From positions 292,615 to 356,614 of the forward strand of contig NZ_JANZXN010000015.1 in the NCBI RefSeq assembly GCF_025629245.1: 64,000 nt of DNA, written 5' to 3'. The notes under the pieces are model-generated. The model was given only the letters and a program-made list of their open reading frames with translations. It had not been told where the DNA came from and did no database searches. Shown one piece after another: positions 53,691 to 61,707 of this stretch. This stretch comes from Natronobiforma cellulositropha (lineage in GTDB: Archaea > Halobacteriota > Halobacteria > Halobacteriales > Natrialbaceae). The translations under genes were made by a program, and so were the position numbers. The first letter of the stretch is position 1. Every line of letters starts with the position of its first letter.

Positions 53691-54322
53691 AAAACGTCGA
53701 CGACCTGATCGAGAGCGCGTCCGAACTCGCAGAACGGGGTCTCGCCAAAGGAGAGATCGCAGACGAACTCAACGTCTCCCGGGAGACTGCCAGCTGGCTC
53801 GTCGAGCGCAGCGGCACCCGGGCGCAGGCGACGAGTCGCCCCTCGACGGGCGGCCCACAGGACATCCACGTCGACTGGAGCGCCATCGGCCGCGACAGCA
53901 AGCGCATGAGCGCCATCGCCGAAGCGATGGCCGACATGCTCTCGAAACACGGCGAGGACGTCGATCTGACGGTCGGGATCGAGAAGGCCGGTGCACCGAT
54001 CGCGACGCTCATCGCCCACGAACTCGGCACCGATCTGGCGACGTACACGCCCGCGAAACACCAGTGGGAGGAAGGCGATATCGCCGACCTCGGCGGGACG
54101 TTCTCGCGGAACTTCGCGACCATCCGCGACCGCGAGTGCTACATCGTCGACGACACGGTCACCAGTGGGACCACCATGCGAGAGACCATCGACGCGATCC
54201 GCTCGGAGGGTGGCGACCCGCTCGCCTGCATCGTCCTCGCCGACAAACAGGGCGTCGACGAACTCGACGGCGTCCCCGTCTACTCGCTGTTGCAGGTCAT
54301 CAGTGTCGGCCAGGAGGAGTAA
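53687..54322 (+). CDS. gfcR: GfcR-type glucose/fructose catabolism regulator
   Basis: A 211-residue protein. Residues 1-45 are a helix-turn-helix (LAERGLAKGEIADELNVSRETASWLVER). The rest is a phosphoribosyltransferase fold with the PRPP-loop VDDTVTSGTTM. In Haloferax volcanii GfcR is a regulator of glucose and fructose degradation genes and its PRTase-like domain probably senses a metabolite. The start overlaps the gdh stop, so enzyme and regulator are co-expressed. Confidence 0.93.
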   Translation: MKNVDDLIESASELAERGLAKGEIADELNVSRETASWLVERSGTRAQATSRPSTGGPQDIHVDWSAIGRDSKRMSAIAEAMADMLSKHGEDVDLTVGIEKAGAPIATLIAHELGTDLATYTPAKHQWEEGDIADLGGTFSRNFATIRDRECYIVDDTVTSGTTMRETIDAIRSEGGDPLACIVLADKQGVDELDGVPVYSLLQVISVGQEE

Positions 54323-54387
54323 ACCACCGGACGTCTCTCGAGACCGACGACGTAACAGCTATCCGACGGAGGTCCCTACTCACCCCT

Positions 54388-54729
54388 ATGACGTTCCAGC
54401 CAAACCGGAGCCTTCCACAGGAAGACGTCGACGAGCGCGTCGAGCGTGCGATCACCGAGAACGACGTCGTCCTCTTCATGAAAGGAACCGAACTCATGCC
54501 CCAGTGTGGCTACTCCCAGCGCGCCCTCGAGTTGATCGGCACCTACCGCGAGGAGTTCGAGACCGTCGACACGCTCGAGTCGCTCGCGGAGTTCCGTACG
54601 GCGCTCTCGGAACACAGCGGCTGGGAGACCATCCCCCAGACGTTCGTCGACGGCGAGTTCGTCGGCGGCTCCGACGTGCTCGCCGAACTCGAAGAGCGCG
54701 GCGAACTCGCGGCGACGCTCGAGGCGTGA
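54388..54729 (+). CDS. Monothiol glutaredoxin
   Basis: A 113-residue Grx4/GrxD-like protein. The active site is PQCGYSQ with Cys40 (CGYS in place of the usual CGFS), preceded by VVLFMKGTELMPQ. The later WETIPQTFVDGEFVGGSDVLAEL supplies the cis-Pro and the GGSD motif. CGFS-type proteins carry or deliver Fe-S clusters. It lies 65 nt after gfcR, with its own leaderless-type start. Confidence 0.9.
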   Translation: MTFQPNRSLPQEDVDERVERAITENDVVLFMKGTELMPQCGYSQRALELIGTYREEFETVDTLESLAEFRTALSEHSGWETIPQTFVDGEFVGGSDVLAELEERGELAATLEA

Positions 54730-54847
54730 CCCTCGCGCGCACGCGAGCCAAAAGGTACAAACGGTTCACTTCGGAATGTAACAGCAGGCCATATATGCCT
54801 CGCGCTCGTATTCCGAACGAGAGACTATCGCTTCACACCTCCCCACC

Positions 54848-55429
54848 ATGTCAACAGAGGACTCCAGACACGTTTATCGGCTCCACTCGACGCTCGAACT
54901 GCCACTCGAGGACCTTCGTGACCACATCGACGACGCCACCTTCCCGGAGGGCGTCACCGACGTGGAGATCACTCGACGAAACAACACCCTGATCCTGAAA
55001 GCCGTCGCCGAAGACGAGACGGTCAGTAAGTACACGCCGACGGCTCAGCTGAAAGCCAGCGTCACCGAGGTCCGCGTCTACGAGGAGGATCCCGACGAGC
55101 GTCGCAACTCCTTCCGCTGGGACGAGGAGGAAGAAGAAGAGATCGAGTCCGAACTCGTCGAGTTCGCCGCGTTCAAAGGCGACCGCGAGACCGTCCTCCA
55201 GAACTCGCTGCTCCAGTACGAGATGTTTCTCGTCCTCTGTGACATCGCTCACCAGGCCGAGAAAGGGACGCTGACGGCCATCTCCGAACGCGGCGGCGAA
55301 CTCGAGGCGACCCGGATCGTCGACGGCGAGGCGCGCCCGGCCGACGTCGAGGTCGTCGAAGGCCCGCGCGACCGGAAGGCCAGCAAGGCGGGCGTCAACT
55401 GGCGGGACAACAAGTTCATCAGCGACTGA
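54848..55429 (+). CDS. Conserved acidic protein (DUF7110-like)
   Basis: A 193-residue protein with an N-terminal alpha/beta part (HVYRLHSTLELPLEDLRDHID...VEITRRNNTLILKAVAEDE), a Glu-run (DEEEEEEIESELVEFAAF) and a C-terminal helical part (ENSLLQYEMFLVLCDIAHQ-like, GVNWRDNKFISD). I recall a haloarchaeal family, DUF7110, of this appearance but could not check it. Function unknown. Confidence 0.65.
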   Translation: MSTEDSRHVYRLHSTLELPLEDLRDHIDDATFPEGVTDVEITRRNNTLILKAVAEDETVSKYTPTAQLKASVTEVRVYEEDPDERRNSFRWDEEEEEEIESELVEFAAFKGDRETVLQNSLLQYEMFLVLCDIAHQAEKGTLTAISERGGELEATRIVDGEARPADVEVVEGPRDRKASKAGVNWRDNKFISD

Positions 55430-55886
55430 GTAAATCGTCGCTCCTCTCTTCTCTCGAGGGTCGTGAGTCGCCGGTAAACTCCCGCCAGTGGCGGAGGCTC
55501 CACATGCCGAGACCGGTACAGACGAGTCCAGCGGCGACGAAGTAGACCACCAGCTGGGTCGCGACGACCTGCTCGGGGTTCGTGACGCCGAAGATGGCTC
55601 CCTCGACGGCCAGCGCGACCAGCACGCCGCTCGCGAGGGCGATGCCGCCGCTCGCGATCAGGACGGTCATCCCGTCGACGCTGTCGTCGTCGAGTCGCCA
55701 GAGCGTCGCGACGAACGCGACGGCGGCCACTAGCGCGTAGTAGGGGAGCCGTCCACTGATGGCGCTCGTCTCACTCGAGATGAGGGCGACGACGCCGACC
55801 ATCGCCGCGGTCAGGACGACCGTGACGCCGACGACGGCCCCGACGACTCGCACCGGTACGCGCGCTGTAACTCGTGCCCAGTCCAT
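55419..55886 (-). CDS. Four-helix membrane protein
   Basis: A 155-residue protein with four hydrophobic helices (about 16-36, 47-62, 73-95, 107-127), a basic N-terminus (ARVTARVPVRVVG) and a charged C-terminus (DSRPSREERSDDLLSR). Its end overlaps the preceding gene by 11 nt tail to tail. Family not recognised. Confidence 0.7.
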   Translation of the reverse strand: MDWARVTARVPVRVVGAVVGVTVVLTAAMVGVVALISSETSAISGRLPYYALVAAVAFVATLWRLDDDSVDGMTVLIASGGIALASGVLVALAVEGAIFGVTNPEQVVATQLVVYFVAAGLVCTGLGMWSLRHWREFTGDSRPSREERSDDLLSR

Positions 55887-55957
55887 GTGCGCAGAAGCGG
55901 ACCCGCGAGGGCAAAAACGTTGAGGCTTCCGGACCGGTCCTCGGTCGGACAGGAAGC

Positions 55958-55964
55958 ATTTATA
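55958..55964 (+). promoter_or_regulatory. TATA box of the HerA-like ATPase gene
   Basis: ATTTATA about 27-33 nt before ATG 55991. It fits a nearly leaderless transcript and selects ATG 55991 over the longer frame. Confidence 0.6.
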
Positions 55965-55990
55965 GACTGCCTGCGAACGCCCGCCAACGG

Positions 55991-57226
55991 ATGGCCGAAT
56001 CGATCGAGCGCTTGGCGGTCTCGGCGGATGGCTTCACGCTCCCCGTCGAGGACGTGCTCACGGGCCGCGGGTTCGTCACCGGCAAGTCGGGTAGTGGCAA
56101 GTCGAACACCGCGAGTGTCGTCGCCGAGGAACTGCTCGAGCGCGGTCTCGGGATGCTGATCGTCGACACCGACGGCGAGTACCGCGGCCTGAGCGCCGAG
56201 TACGACCTGCTCACCGTCGGCTGTGGCGAGGAGTGTGACGTGGACCTCGAGTCGAGCGACGTCGACCGCCTCGTCTCGCGCGCGCTCGAGGAGCGGATTC
56301 CGATGGTACTCGACCTCTCGACGTACCTCGAGACCGAGTCGGCCGAAGACGCCCTCTACGCGGTCGTGCGCGCGCTGTTCGCCGCCGAAGGCGAGTACCG
56401 CCTGCCCTACCTGCTCTTTCTCGAGGAGGCCCACGAGTTCCTCCCCCAGAGCGGCGGCGCGAACGCCGAGTTGAAGCGGCTGCTCGTCCGCGTGGCCAAG
56501 CGTGGCCGGAAACGTGGTCTCGGCATCTGCTGTCTCTCCCAGCGGCCGGCGGCGGTCGATAAGGACTACGTCACCCAGTGTGACTGGTTCGTCTGGCACC
56601 GCCTGACCTGGGAGAACGATACGGCGGTCGTCGGGCGCATCCTCGGCGGCGACGCCGAAGACACCGTCCAGTCGCTCGCCGACGGCGAAGCGCTCGTGCT
56701 CACCGACTGGGACGAGTCGGTCGAACGCGTCCAGTTCCGGCGCAAGCGCACCGAAGACGGCGGGTCGACACCCTCGCTCGAGGACCTCTACGCCGACTCG
56801 CGGGAGACGGCACTCGAGCGCGTCGAGGAGGCGTCCTTCTCGGACGAATCGGCGGCCGACGAGTCCACACCGGAACCGGCGGCCGACGCGGGTTCGGACG
56901 ACGAGGTGTCGGAGAGCGCTGGTGACGCTTCGAACGAGGGGCGCACACGCCACGAGACGCCACCGAGTGCGGGTGATCCTCTCTGGGAGGTCGCCGCGAT
57001 GGTCGTCTACCTCTACGATTCGCTGGCCGCCGTCCACGGCCGGGCGCTTCGACGACTCGAGCGTGCGCTCGCGCGGGCGGTCGTCCGTCTCGACGACCTG
57101 GTGGTCGGCCGGCCCCGAGCGCGGCGGGCGAGTCGTCTCGAGCGGGTACTCTACCGCGTGCTCGCGCTGTCGATCGTCCTCGGTGCGTACGCGCTCGCGC
57201 TCTTCGTGCTGTTCTCGGTGGTCTGA
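55991..57226 (+). CDS. HerA-like ATP-binding protein with C-terminal membrane helix
   Basis: A 411-residue protein. Walker A GKSGSGKSNT is at 31-40, Walker B LLFLEEAHEFLPQ at about 143-155, then VAKRGRKRGLGICCLSQRPAAVDKDYVTQC, which is typical of the HerA/FtsK-like DUF87 group that pumps DNA. After the ATPase core (1-270) comes an acidic linker (DESTPEPAADAGSDDEV), a helical region, and a terminal hydrophobic helix of about 26 residues. A membrane anchor is unusual for HerA. Partner NurA is not nearby. Confidence 0.82.
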   Translation: MAESIERLAVSADGFTLPVEDVLTGRGFVTGKSGSGKSNTASVVAEELLERGLGMLIVDTDGEYRGLSAEYDLLTVGCGEECDVDLESSDVDRLVSRALEERIPMVLDLSTYLETESAEDALYAVVRALFAAEGEYRLPYLLFLEEAHEFLPQSGGANAELKRLLVRVAKRGRKRGLGICCLSQRPAAVDKDYVTQCDWFVWHRLTWENDTAVVGRILGGDAEDTVQSLADGEALVLTDWDESVERVQFRRKRTEDGGSTPSLEDLYADSRETALERVEEASFSDESAADESTPEPAADAGSDDEVSESAGDASNEGRTRHETPPSAGDPLWEVAAMVVYLYDSLAAVHGRALRRLERALARAVVRLDDLVVGRPRARRASRLERVLYRVLALSIVLGAYALALFVLFSVV

Positions 57227-57232
57227 CGGAGC

Positions 57233-57868
57233 TTACCTGCTCGCCTGCGAGCGGTGTGAGTCGCTGGTCCGGCGGCGTCTGTGCAGCCAGTAGACCGGCC
57301 CGGCGACGACCGAAGCGAGCGGGAGCGCGACGACCGCGTTCCCGAGCAGGTAGACCCCCGGTGTCGAGGGCGTGGTCCCGGTGACCAGGAGTTCGACGAT
57401 GCGCAGGCAGACGAGCGTGAGCGCGCCGCCGCCGACGTAGAGCCACGGATTCGGCCGCCAGTCGCCACCCCGTTCGACCCGTGCTGTGGCCGCGGTGTAC
57501 AGTCGGGCGGTCGCGTAGCCGGCGAGGTGGAGCAGGACTCCCAGTGCGACGAGCGCGAGCGCCCCCGCAGGGTGTGGCCGGCCGGTGTCGAAGGCCGCCG
57601 GGCCGACGGCCGCGTACACGCCGAGGTACCCGACCGAGAGGAGGGCCGGCGCGAGTAAGACGCTCGAGGGTACCTGCGCGGTGCTCGCGTCGCCGCCGTC
57701 GGCCGTGTGACCCGTCTCCAGCGTGCGATTCTGGGCGCTCGAGACGCACCGACTGCGTCGGCGCCCGGACGATTCCTGCGTGTCGAACCGGTTCCGCGCT
57801 CGCTCGCCGTCCGGGAGCGAGTGCAGGCCGGTTTCGACCTCCCACTGTCTGTGTCGTCTGTGACTCAT
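57233..57868 (-). CDS. Membrane protein of unknown function
   Basis: A 211-residue protein from ATG 57868. The first 65 residues are charged (RRHRQWEVETGLHSL...NRTLETGHTADGG). Four hydrophobic helices follow (about 65-90, 98-118, 140-160, 170-190), and the C-terminus is basic. It is convergent with the ATPase gene. The exact start is uncertain, since the N-terminal part has a less coding-like composition. Confidence 0.6.
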   Translation of the reverse strand: MSHRRHRQWEVETGLHSLPDGERARNRFDTQESSGRRRSRCVSSAQNRTLETGHTADGGDASTAQVPSSVLLAPALLSVGYLGVYAAVGPAAFDTGRPHPAGALALVALGVLLHLAGYATARLYTAATARVERGGDWRPNPWLYVGGGALTLVCLRIVELLVTGTTPSTPGVYLLGNAVVALPLASVVAGPVYWLHRRRRTSDSHRSQASR

Positions 57869-58228
57869 GTCTCTCGGGTACGGCAGTGACACCCCGCCGG
57901 ACGCCTCGCTCGCCGTCGGCCGCTCGCGGGCCGCCGGTAGTGACAGACGGCGTGACCACTCGAGCGGAAAGGCTTATGGCGTCGGAGGGAAAAGACAGAG
58001 GCGTTCCACTTCCTTCGGTCTTTTCCACGGTGAGCGTGTGCTGTCTTAGCCCCCAGGAACCCCGCTCGCTTTAAATTTTTCACACTCGAGACACATGACC
58101 CGGTGGTGACAGTGCACGCTCGAGCGGCGGCGGCCGAATCCGGCGCTCCCTGCCAGGGGTTTTCACTCACGACGCCAAAGCCGTCTAGAAATATGTACTG
58201 TTTGTGACAGCGCTCACGTCGGGGGTGT
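57869..58228. other. 360-bp gap with inverted repeat and TATA-like elements
   Basis: No convincing gene. A perfect 9-bp inverted repeat (GGAAAAGAC at 57988-57996, GTCTTTTCC at 58018-58026) could form a hairpin with a 21-nt loop. TTTAAATTTT at about 58071-58080 is a strong TATA-like element with no ORF of size after it on either strand. AGAAATATGTACTG near 58188 is also AT-rich. A small RNA gene or regulatory leader is possible. Confidence 0.35.
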
Positions 58229-58888
58229 TCAGGCCGGCTCGGTCTCGTCCGAGCCACTGCGGCCGGGCAGGACCGTGAGACCGGGGACGATCGCCGCCAG
58301 TTTCGCCACGTAGCCGAACTTGAACAGGCCGATCTGGGTGAGCACGCCGAGGACGACCAGCGCCAGAAACAGCGGCGAGGTGACGTCGAACAGGAGGGGC
58401 TCGAGCGCGAGTGCCTCCTGGGCGGCCTGGAACTGTCCCACCGTCAGCGACGCCGAGGCGAACGACGCGCCGACGACGGAGGTGACGACGATCAGCATCG
58501 AGCGGGTGAGCAACAGGCCGAGGAACGCCGCCGCGGCACCGACCGCGAGCGCGAAGGCGATCTCGACGTACCAGGCCTCGGAGACGACCATCGAGGCGGT
58601 CAGTAAGCCGACGAAGGTGCCGACGACGAAACTGAGCGCGGCGACGGTGAACGAGAGGAGCAGGTAGCCGAGGACGCCACCGACCGCTGCGCCGACGACG
58701 ACCGCCGCACCGATGGCGACGGTGCCCTCGAGTCCGACGACGCCACCGACGGTCGGCGCGAGGAGGTAGCCCCCGCCGCCGCCGAGGACGGTTCCGAGCA
58801 GGACGACGCCGTAGACCGAGAGTGCCGCGCCGGCGAACAACAGGACGAGTCCGCTCGCGATCAGTGCTGCCGTGACGATATCTACCAT
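58229..58888 (-). CDS. Polytopic membrane protein (DUF4203/TMEM198-like)
   Basis: A 219-residue, extremely hydrophobic protein with about seven helices. It is Gly/Val/Ala-rich (TVLGGGGGYLLAPTVGG, GAAVGGVLGYLL) and has a short charged C-terminus (GRSGSDETEPA). The arrangement resembles TMEM198/DUF4203-type proteins, but I cannot confirm it. It stands alone. Confidence 0.65.
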   Translation of the reverse strand: MVDIVTAALIASGLVLLFAGAALSVYGVVLLGTVLGGGGGYLLAPTVGGVVGLEGTVAIGAAVVVGAAVGGVLGYLLLSFTVAALSFVVGTFVGLLTASMVVSEAWYVEIAFALAVGAAAAFLGLLLTRSMLIVVTSVVGASFASASLTVGQFQAAQEALALEPLLFDVTSPLFLALVVLGVLTQIGLFKFGYVAKLAAIVPGLTVLPGRSGSDETEPA

Positions 58889-59097
58889 ACCACCTCTACC
58901 GAGTCACGATTCATGAAAGTACCTGTATCGTGTCTTTCACGATTTCGAGCGAGTTTTTGGTGTTCGGACACACCGTTCGCACGGCCTGCGACAACACGCC
59001 GTACTTAGGGCAGATGCTGCCGTCACTCCGGACAGGCGACAACGCCTTCCGAACCCCGAAAAGCTATACGGCTCCTAATTATATTTAATTACACGAG

Positions 59098-60069
59098 ATG
59101 ACAGCCACGTTCCCCGATACGATCAACGTCGACTACACGGACGGCCAGAACGAAGACCCCGAGGACTACCCGAACCTCCAGGAGAAGGTCGAGAAAGCGA
59201 TCGAGGTCACCGAGACCGCGCTGACCGAGTACGAGAACCCCGCCGTGATGTGGACCGGCGGCAAGGACTCGACGCTCGTCCTCTACGTCGTCAAGGAGGT
59301 CGCCGACCAGTACGGCTTAGAGCTTCCGACGGCGATCTTCATCGACCACTACCAGCACTTCCAGGACATCCACGACTTCGTCGACCACTGGGCCGACGAG
59401 TGGGACACCGAGGTCTACTACGCGCGCAACGAGGACATCGGCTCCTACGTCGAGGAGAACGACCTCACCCCCGGTGACGACATCGAGATCGACGCGCTCT
59501 CCGAGCACAACCGCCACCACGTCGAGAACATCCTCGAGTACGAAGACGAGACCTTCCCGTTCCTCCTCGACACCTACGCGGGTAACCACCTGCTGAAGAC
59601 CGTCGCGCTCAACGACGCCTTAGAGGACCTCGAGGTCGACGGCGTCATCTCCGGCGTCCGCTGGGACGAACAGGAAGCACGCGCCGACGAGACGTTCTTC
59701 TCGCCGCGTCACGACCCCGACATCTACCCGCCACACGACCGCATCCAGCCCATCCTCCACTTCGACGAGGCGGCCGTCTGGGAGGCCTTCTGGCACTACA
59801 TCGTCCCCGACTGTGTCGAGGGATTCCCCGAGGAGGGCTTCGTCCCCCAGAACGCCGACGACCTCCCTGAGGGCGTCGGCCAGGACGACATCCCCGTCTC
59901 GCCGAAGTACTGGGAGGGCTTCCGCTCGCTCGGCAGTGAGGTCTCCACCCAGAAGTCGGACGACGAACCCGCCTGGCTCCAGGACCTCGAGGGAACGACC
60001 GAACGCGCCGGACGCGCCCAGGACAAAGAGGACCTGATGGAGCGCCTGCGCGACCTCGGCTACATGTAA
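59098..60069 (+). CDS. PP-loop ATP-pyrophosphatase, PAPS-reductase/CysD-like
   Basis: A 323-residue adenine-nucleotide alpha-hydrolase. The PP-loop is WTGGKDST (52-59), with IFIDHYQHFQDIHDFVDHWA next and GVRWDEQEARADETFFSPR further on. The family fold is that of PAPS reductase and CysD sulfate adenylyltransferase. The redox-active Cys in ECGxH of PAPS reductases is absent from the C-terminus, so it is probably not a true reductase. AT-rich ATTATATTTAATTA lies just upstream, giving a strong promoter. Confidence 0.85.
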   Translation: MTATFPDTINVDYTDGQNEDPEDYPNLQEKVEKAIEVTETALTEYENPAVMWTGGKDSTLVLYVVKEVADQYGLELPTAIFIDHYQHFQDIHDFVDHWADEWDTEVYYARNEDIGSYVEENDLTPGDDIEIDALSEHNRHHVENILEYEDETFPFLLDTYAGNHLLKTVALNDALEDLEVDGVISGVRWDEQEARADETFFSPRHDPDIYPPHDRIQPILHFDEAAVWEAFWHYIVPDCVEGFPEEGFVPQNADDLPEGVGQDDIPVSPKYWEGFRSLGSEVSTQKSDDEPAWLQDLEGTTERAGRAQDKEDLMERLRDLGYM

Positions 60070-60126
60070 CCGTCGGCCGACGACGCGCTCGCCTCGCATC
60101 CGATCACCGTTTTCGCGACGCAGAGC

Positions 60127-60660
60127 CTACTCGAGCGCTCGCTGTCGGCCCTTCGGCACCATCGAACGGAACTCGCCGTGGACGTAGAGACCGACGCCGA
60201 GCGGTTCGCGCTCGCCCGCCAGCTCGCAGGCGGCGATCAGGTAGCCCCAGTCGCCGTCCCACGGCAGTTCCTGGTCCTCACCGCGGACGAACCGGGCGGC
60301 CTGCTCGCGCGTGAGGTCGATCACACAGCGCGTCGCGTGGTGGCCGAAGCGGGCGACGAAGTCGGTCGTCGGCTTCCAGTGTTCCTGACGCGTTCGTAGA
60401 CAGGTCATCCCGAGTGCCTCTACGCTCGTCGGCGTCGGAGCCTCGCCCGCGTAGATCCAGATCCGGCCCGACCCTTTCTCCCAGAAGGTGTACTCCTCGA
60501 AGGTCTCGAGTGGCATCCCGAAGCGCTCTTCGAAGTAGGTACAGACCTCCTCGCGGCTGACTCTGCCCTCGACACGGCGCTCGTCGGCTGTCGCTGGCAG
60601 TCTGTCGAAGCGCTGGCCGACGTTTTCCGCGAGCCCGTCGCCGTCACCGTTCTCGCCCAT
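60127..60660 (-). CDS. Partner protein of the m5C methyltransferase (DUF7122-like, PUA-type)
   Basis: A 177-residue protein whose ATG overlaps the TAA of the methyltransferase gene by 1 nt. The C-terminal half (LGMTCLRTRQEHWKPTTDFVARFG...WGYLIAACELAGEREPLGVGLYVHGEFRSMVPKGRQRAL) resembles the pre-PUA/PUA RNA-binding region fused to RsmF/NSUN methyltransferases in bacteria and eukaryotes. I recall DUF7122 for such haloarchaeal proteins. It is probably the RNA-binding subunit of a split enzyme. Confidence 0.75.
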   Translation of the reverse strand: MGENGDGDGLAENVGQRFDRLPATADERRVEGRVSREEVCTYFEERFGMPLETFEEYTFWEKGSGRIWIYAGEAPTPTSVEALGMTCLRTRQEHWKPTTDFVARFGHHATRCVIDLTREQAARFVRGEDQELPWDGDWGYLIAACELAGEREPLGVGLYVHGEFRSMVPKGRQRALE

Positions 60661-61574
60661 TAGCTCCCCACCTCCAGTTTCGCGACGAAGAAGCCGCCGG
60701 TGTCGTTCTGATGGGGGTAGAGACGGATCGCCCGCTCGAGGCGCTCGTCGTAGGTCTCGCCCTCCCACGCGGTGATCCCCGGTGAGTGCTCGAGGTCGAT
60801 CTCGATCTCACGGAGGTGACAGTCCTCGGCGTCGAGGACGTAGTCGACGACGGCCTCGTTCTCTTCGGGGGCGAAGGTACAGGTCGAGTAGACGACGGTG
60901 CCGCCCTCGCGCGTCGCCTGCACCGCCCGCCGGAGGATGCCCTTCTGGACGCCGGAGACCGACTCGAGGTGGGCTTCGCTCCAGCCGTCGAGCGCGTCGG
61001 GGTTCTTGCGGATGGTCCCCTCGCACGAGCAGGGTGCGTCGACGAGCGCGCGGTCGAACTCGTCGAAGTCGAAGGGCTTCAGCGAGAAGTTCCGGGCGTC
61101 CTGGTGGGTGACCGCGAGCGCGCTCGCGCCGAGACGTTCGGCGTTAAATCGTAGCGAGGAGAGCCGGCCCAGGTTGCTGTCGTTCGCGACGACGGTGCCG
61201 CAGTCGTCCATCAGCGCGGCGATCTGGGTCGCTTTCCCGCCGGGGGCCGCACAGGCGTCCCAGACGCGCTCGCCCGGCTGAGGGTCGAGGACGACCGGCG
61301 GCACCGCGGACACCTCCTCCTGGCCGTGGGTCATTCCGCAAAATGAGACCCAGGTCGAACCCGGTCCCTGCGCGTCGTCGGTGAGGCGCAACACGTGCGG
61401 GTTCCACGCCGCTGCCTCGAACTCGACACCCTCCTCGCGCAACACGGCGGTCGCCCGCTCGAGCGACGCCGCGATGGTGTTGACGCGCACCACGCTCGGG
61501 AGCGGGCGTGCACACGCCTCGAGGAACGCCTCGAAGTCGTCGATAATCGGCCGGTAGCGCTCGAGTGGCTCCAT
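60660..61574 (-). CDS. RNA cytosine-C5 methyltransferase (NSUN/RsmF family)
   Basis: A 304-residue m5C methyltransferase of the NOL1/NOP2/sun family. The SAM site is DACAAPGGKATQIA. The two catalytic cysteines are in VDAPCSCEGT and VYSTCTFAPEENE. Whether tRNA or rRNA is modified cannot be told. The N-terminal RNA-binding part is short and no PUA domain is present; that part may be supplied by the coupled downstream gene. ATG 61574 starts the MEPLERYRPIIDDFEAFL segment. Confidence 0.92.
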   Translation of the reverse strand: MEPLERYRPIIDDFEAFLEACARPLPSVVRVNTIAASLERATAVLREEGVEFEAAAWNPHVLRLTDDAQGPGSTWVSFCGMTHGQEEVSAVPPVVLDPQPGERVWDACAAPGGKATQIAALMDDCGTVVANDSNLGRLSSLRFNAERLGASALAVTHQDARNFSLKPFDFDEFDRALVDAPCSCEGTIRKNPDALDGWSEAHLESVSGVQKGILRRAVQATREGGTVVYSTCTFAPEENEAVVDYVLDAEDCHLREIEIDLEHSPGITAWEGETYDERLERAIRLYPHQNDTGGFFVAKLEVGS

Positions 61575-61707
61575 CTGACTCGAGTTCGAACGGGGTGCGC
61601 TTGTGGGTTTCGAAGCGGTCCGTCTGCACAGGCTGTGCGTCTCACTCACAAACCATGGCCACAATTATACATTAGTGTACACATACGGCCATTAGTGAAC
61701 GAAACCG

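Noticed and set aside
57976-58074. 32-codon ORF starting ATGGCGTCGGAGG in the gap before the polytopic membrane protein
   Set aside because: It spans the inverted repeat, is Cys/Pro-rich without a clear pattern, and has no length or composition support.
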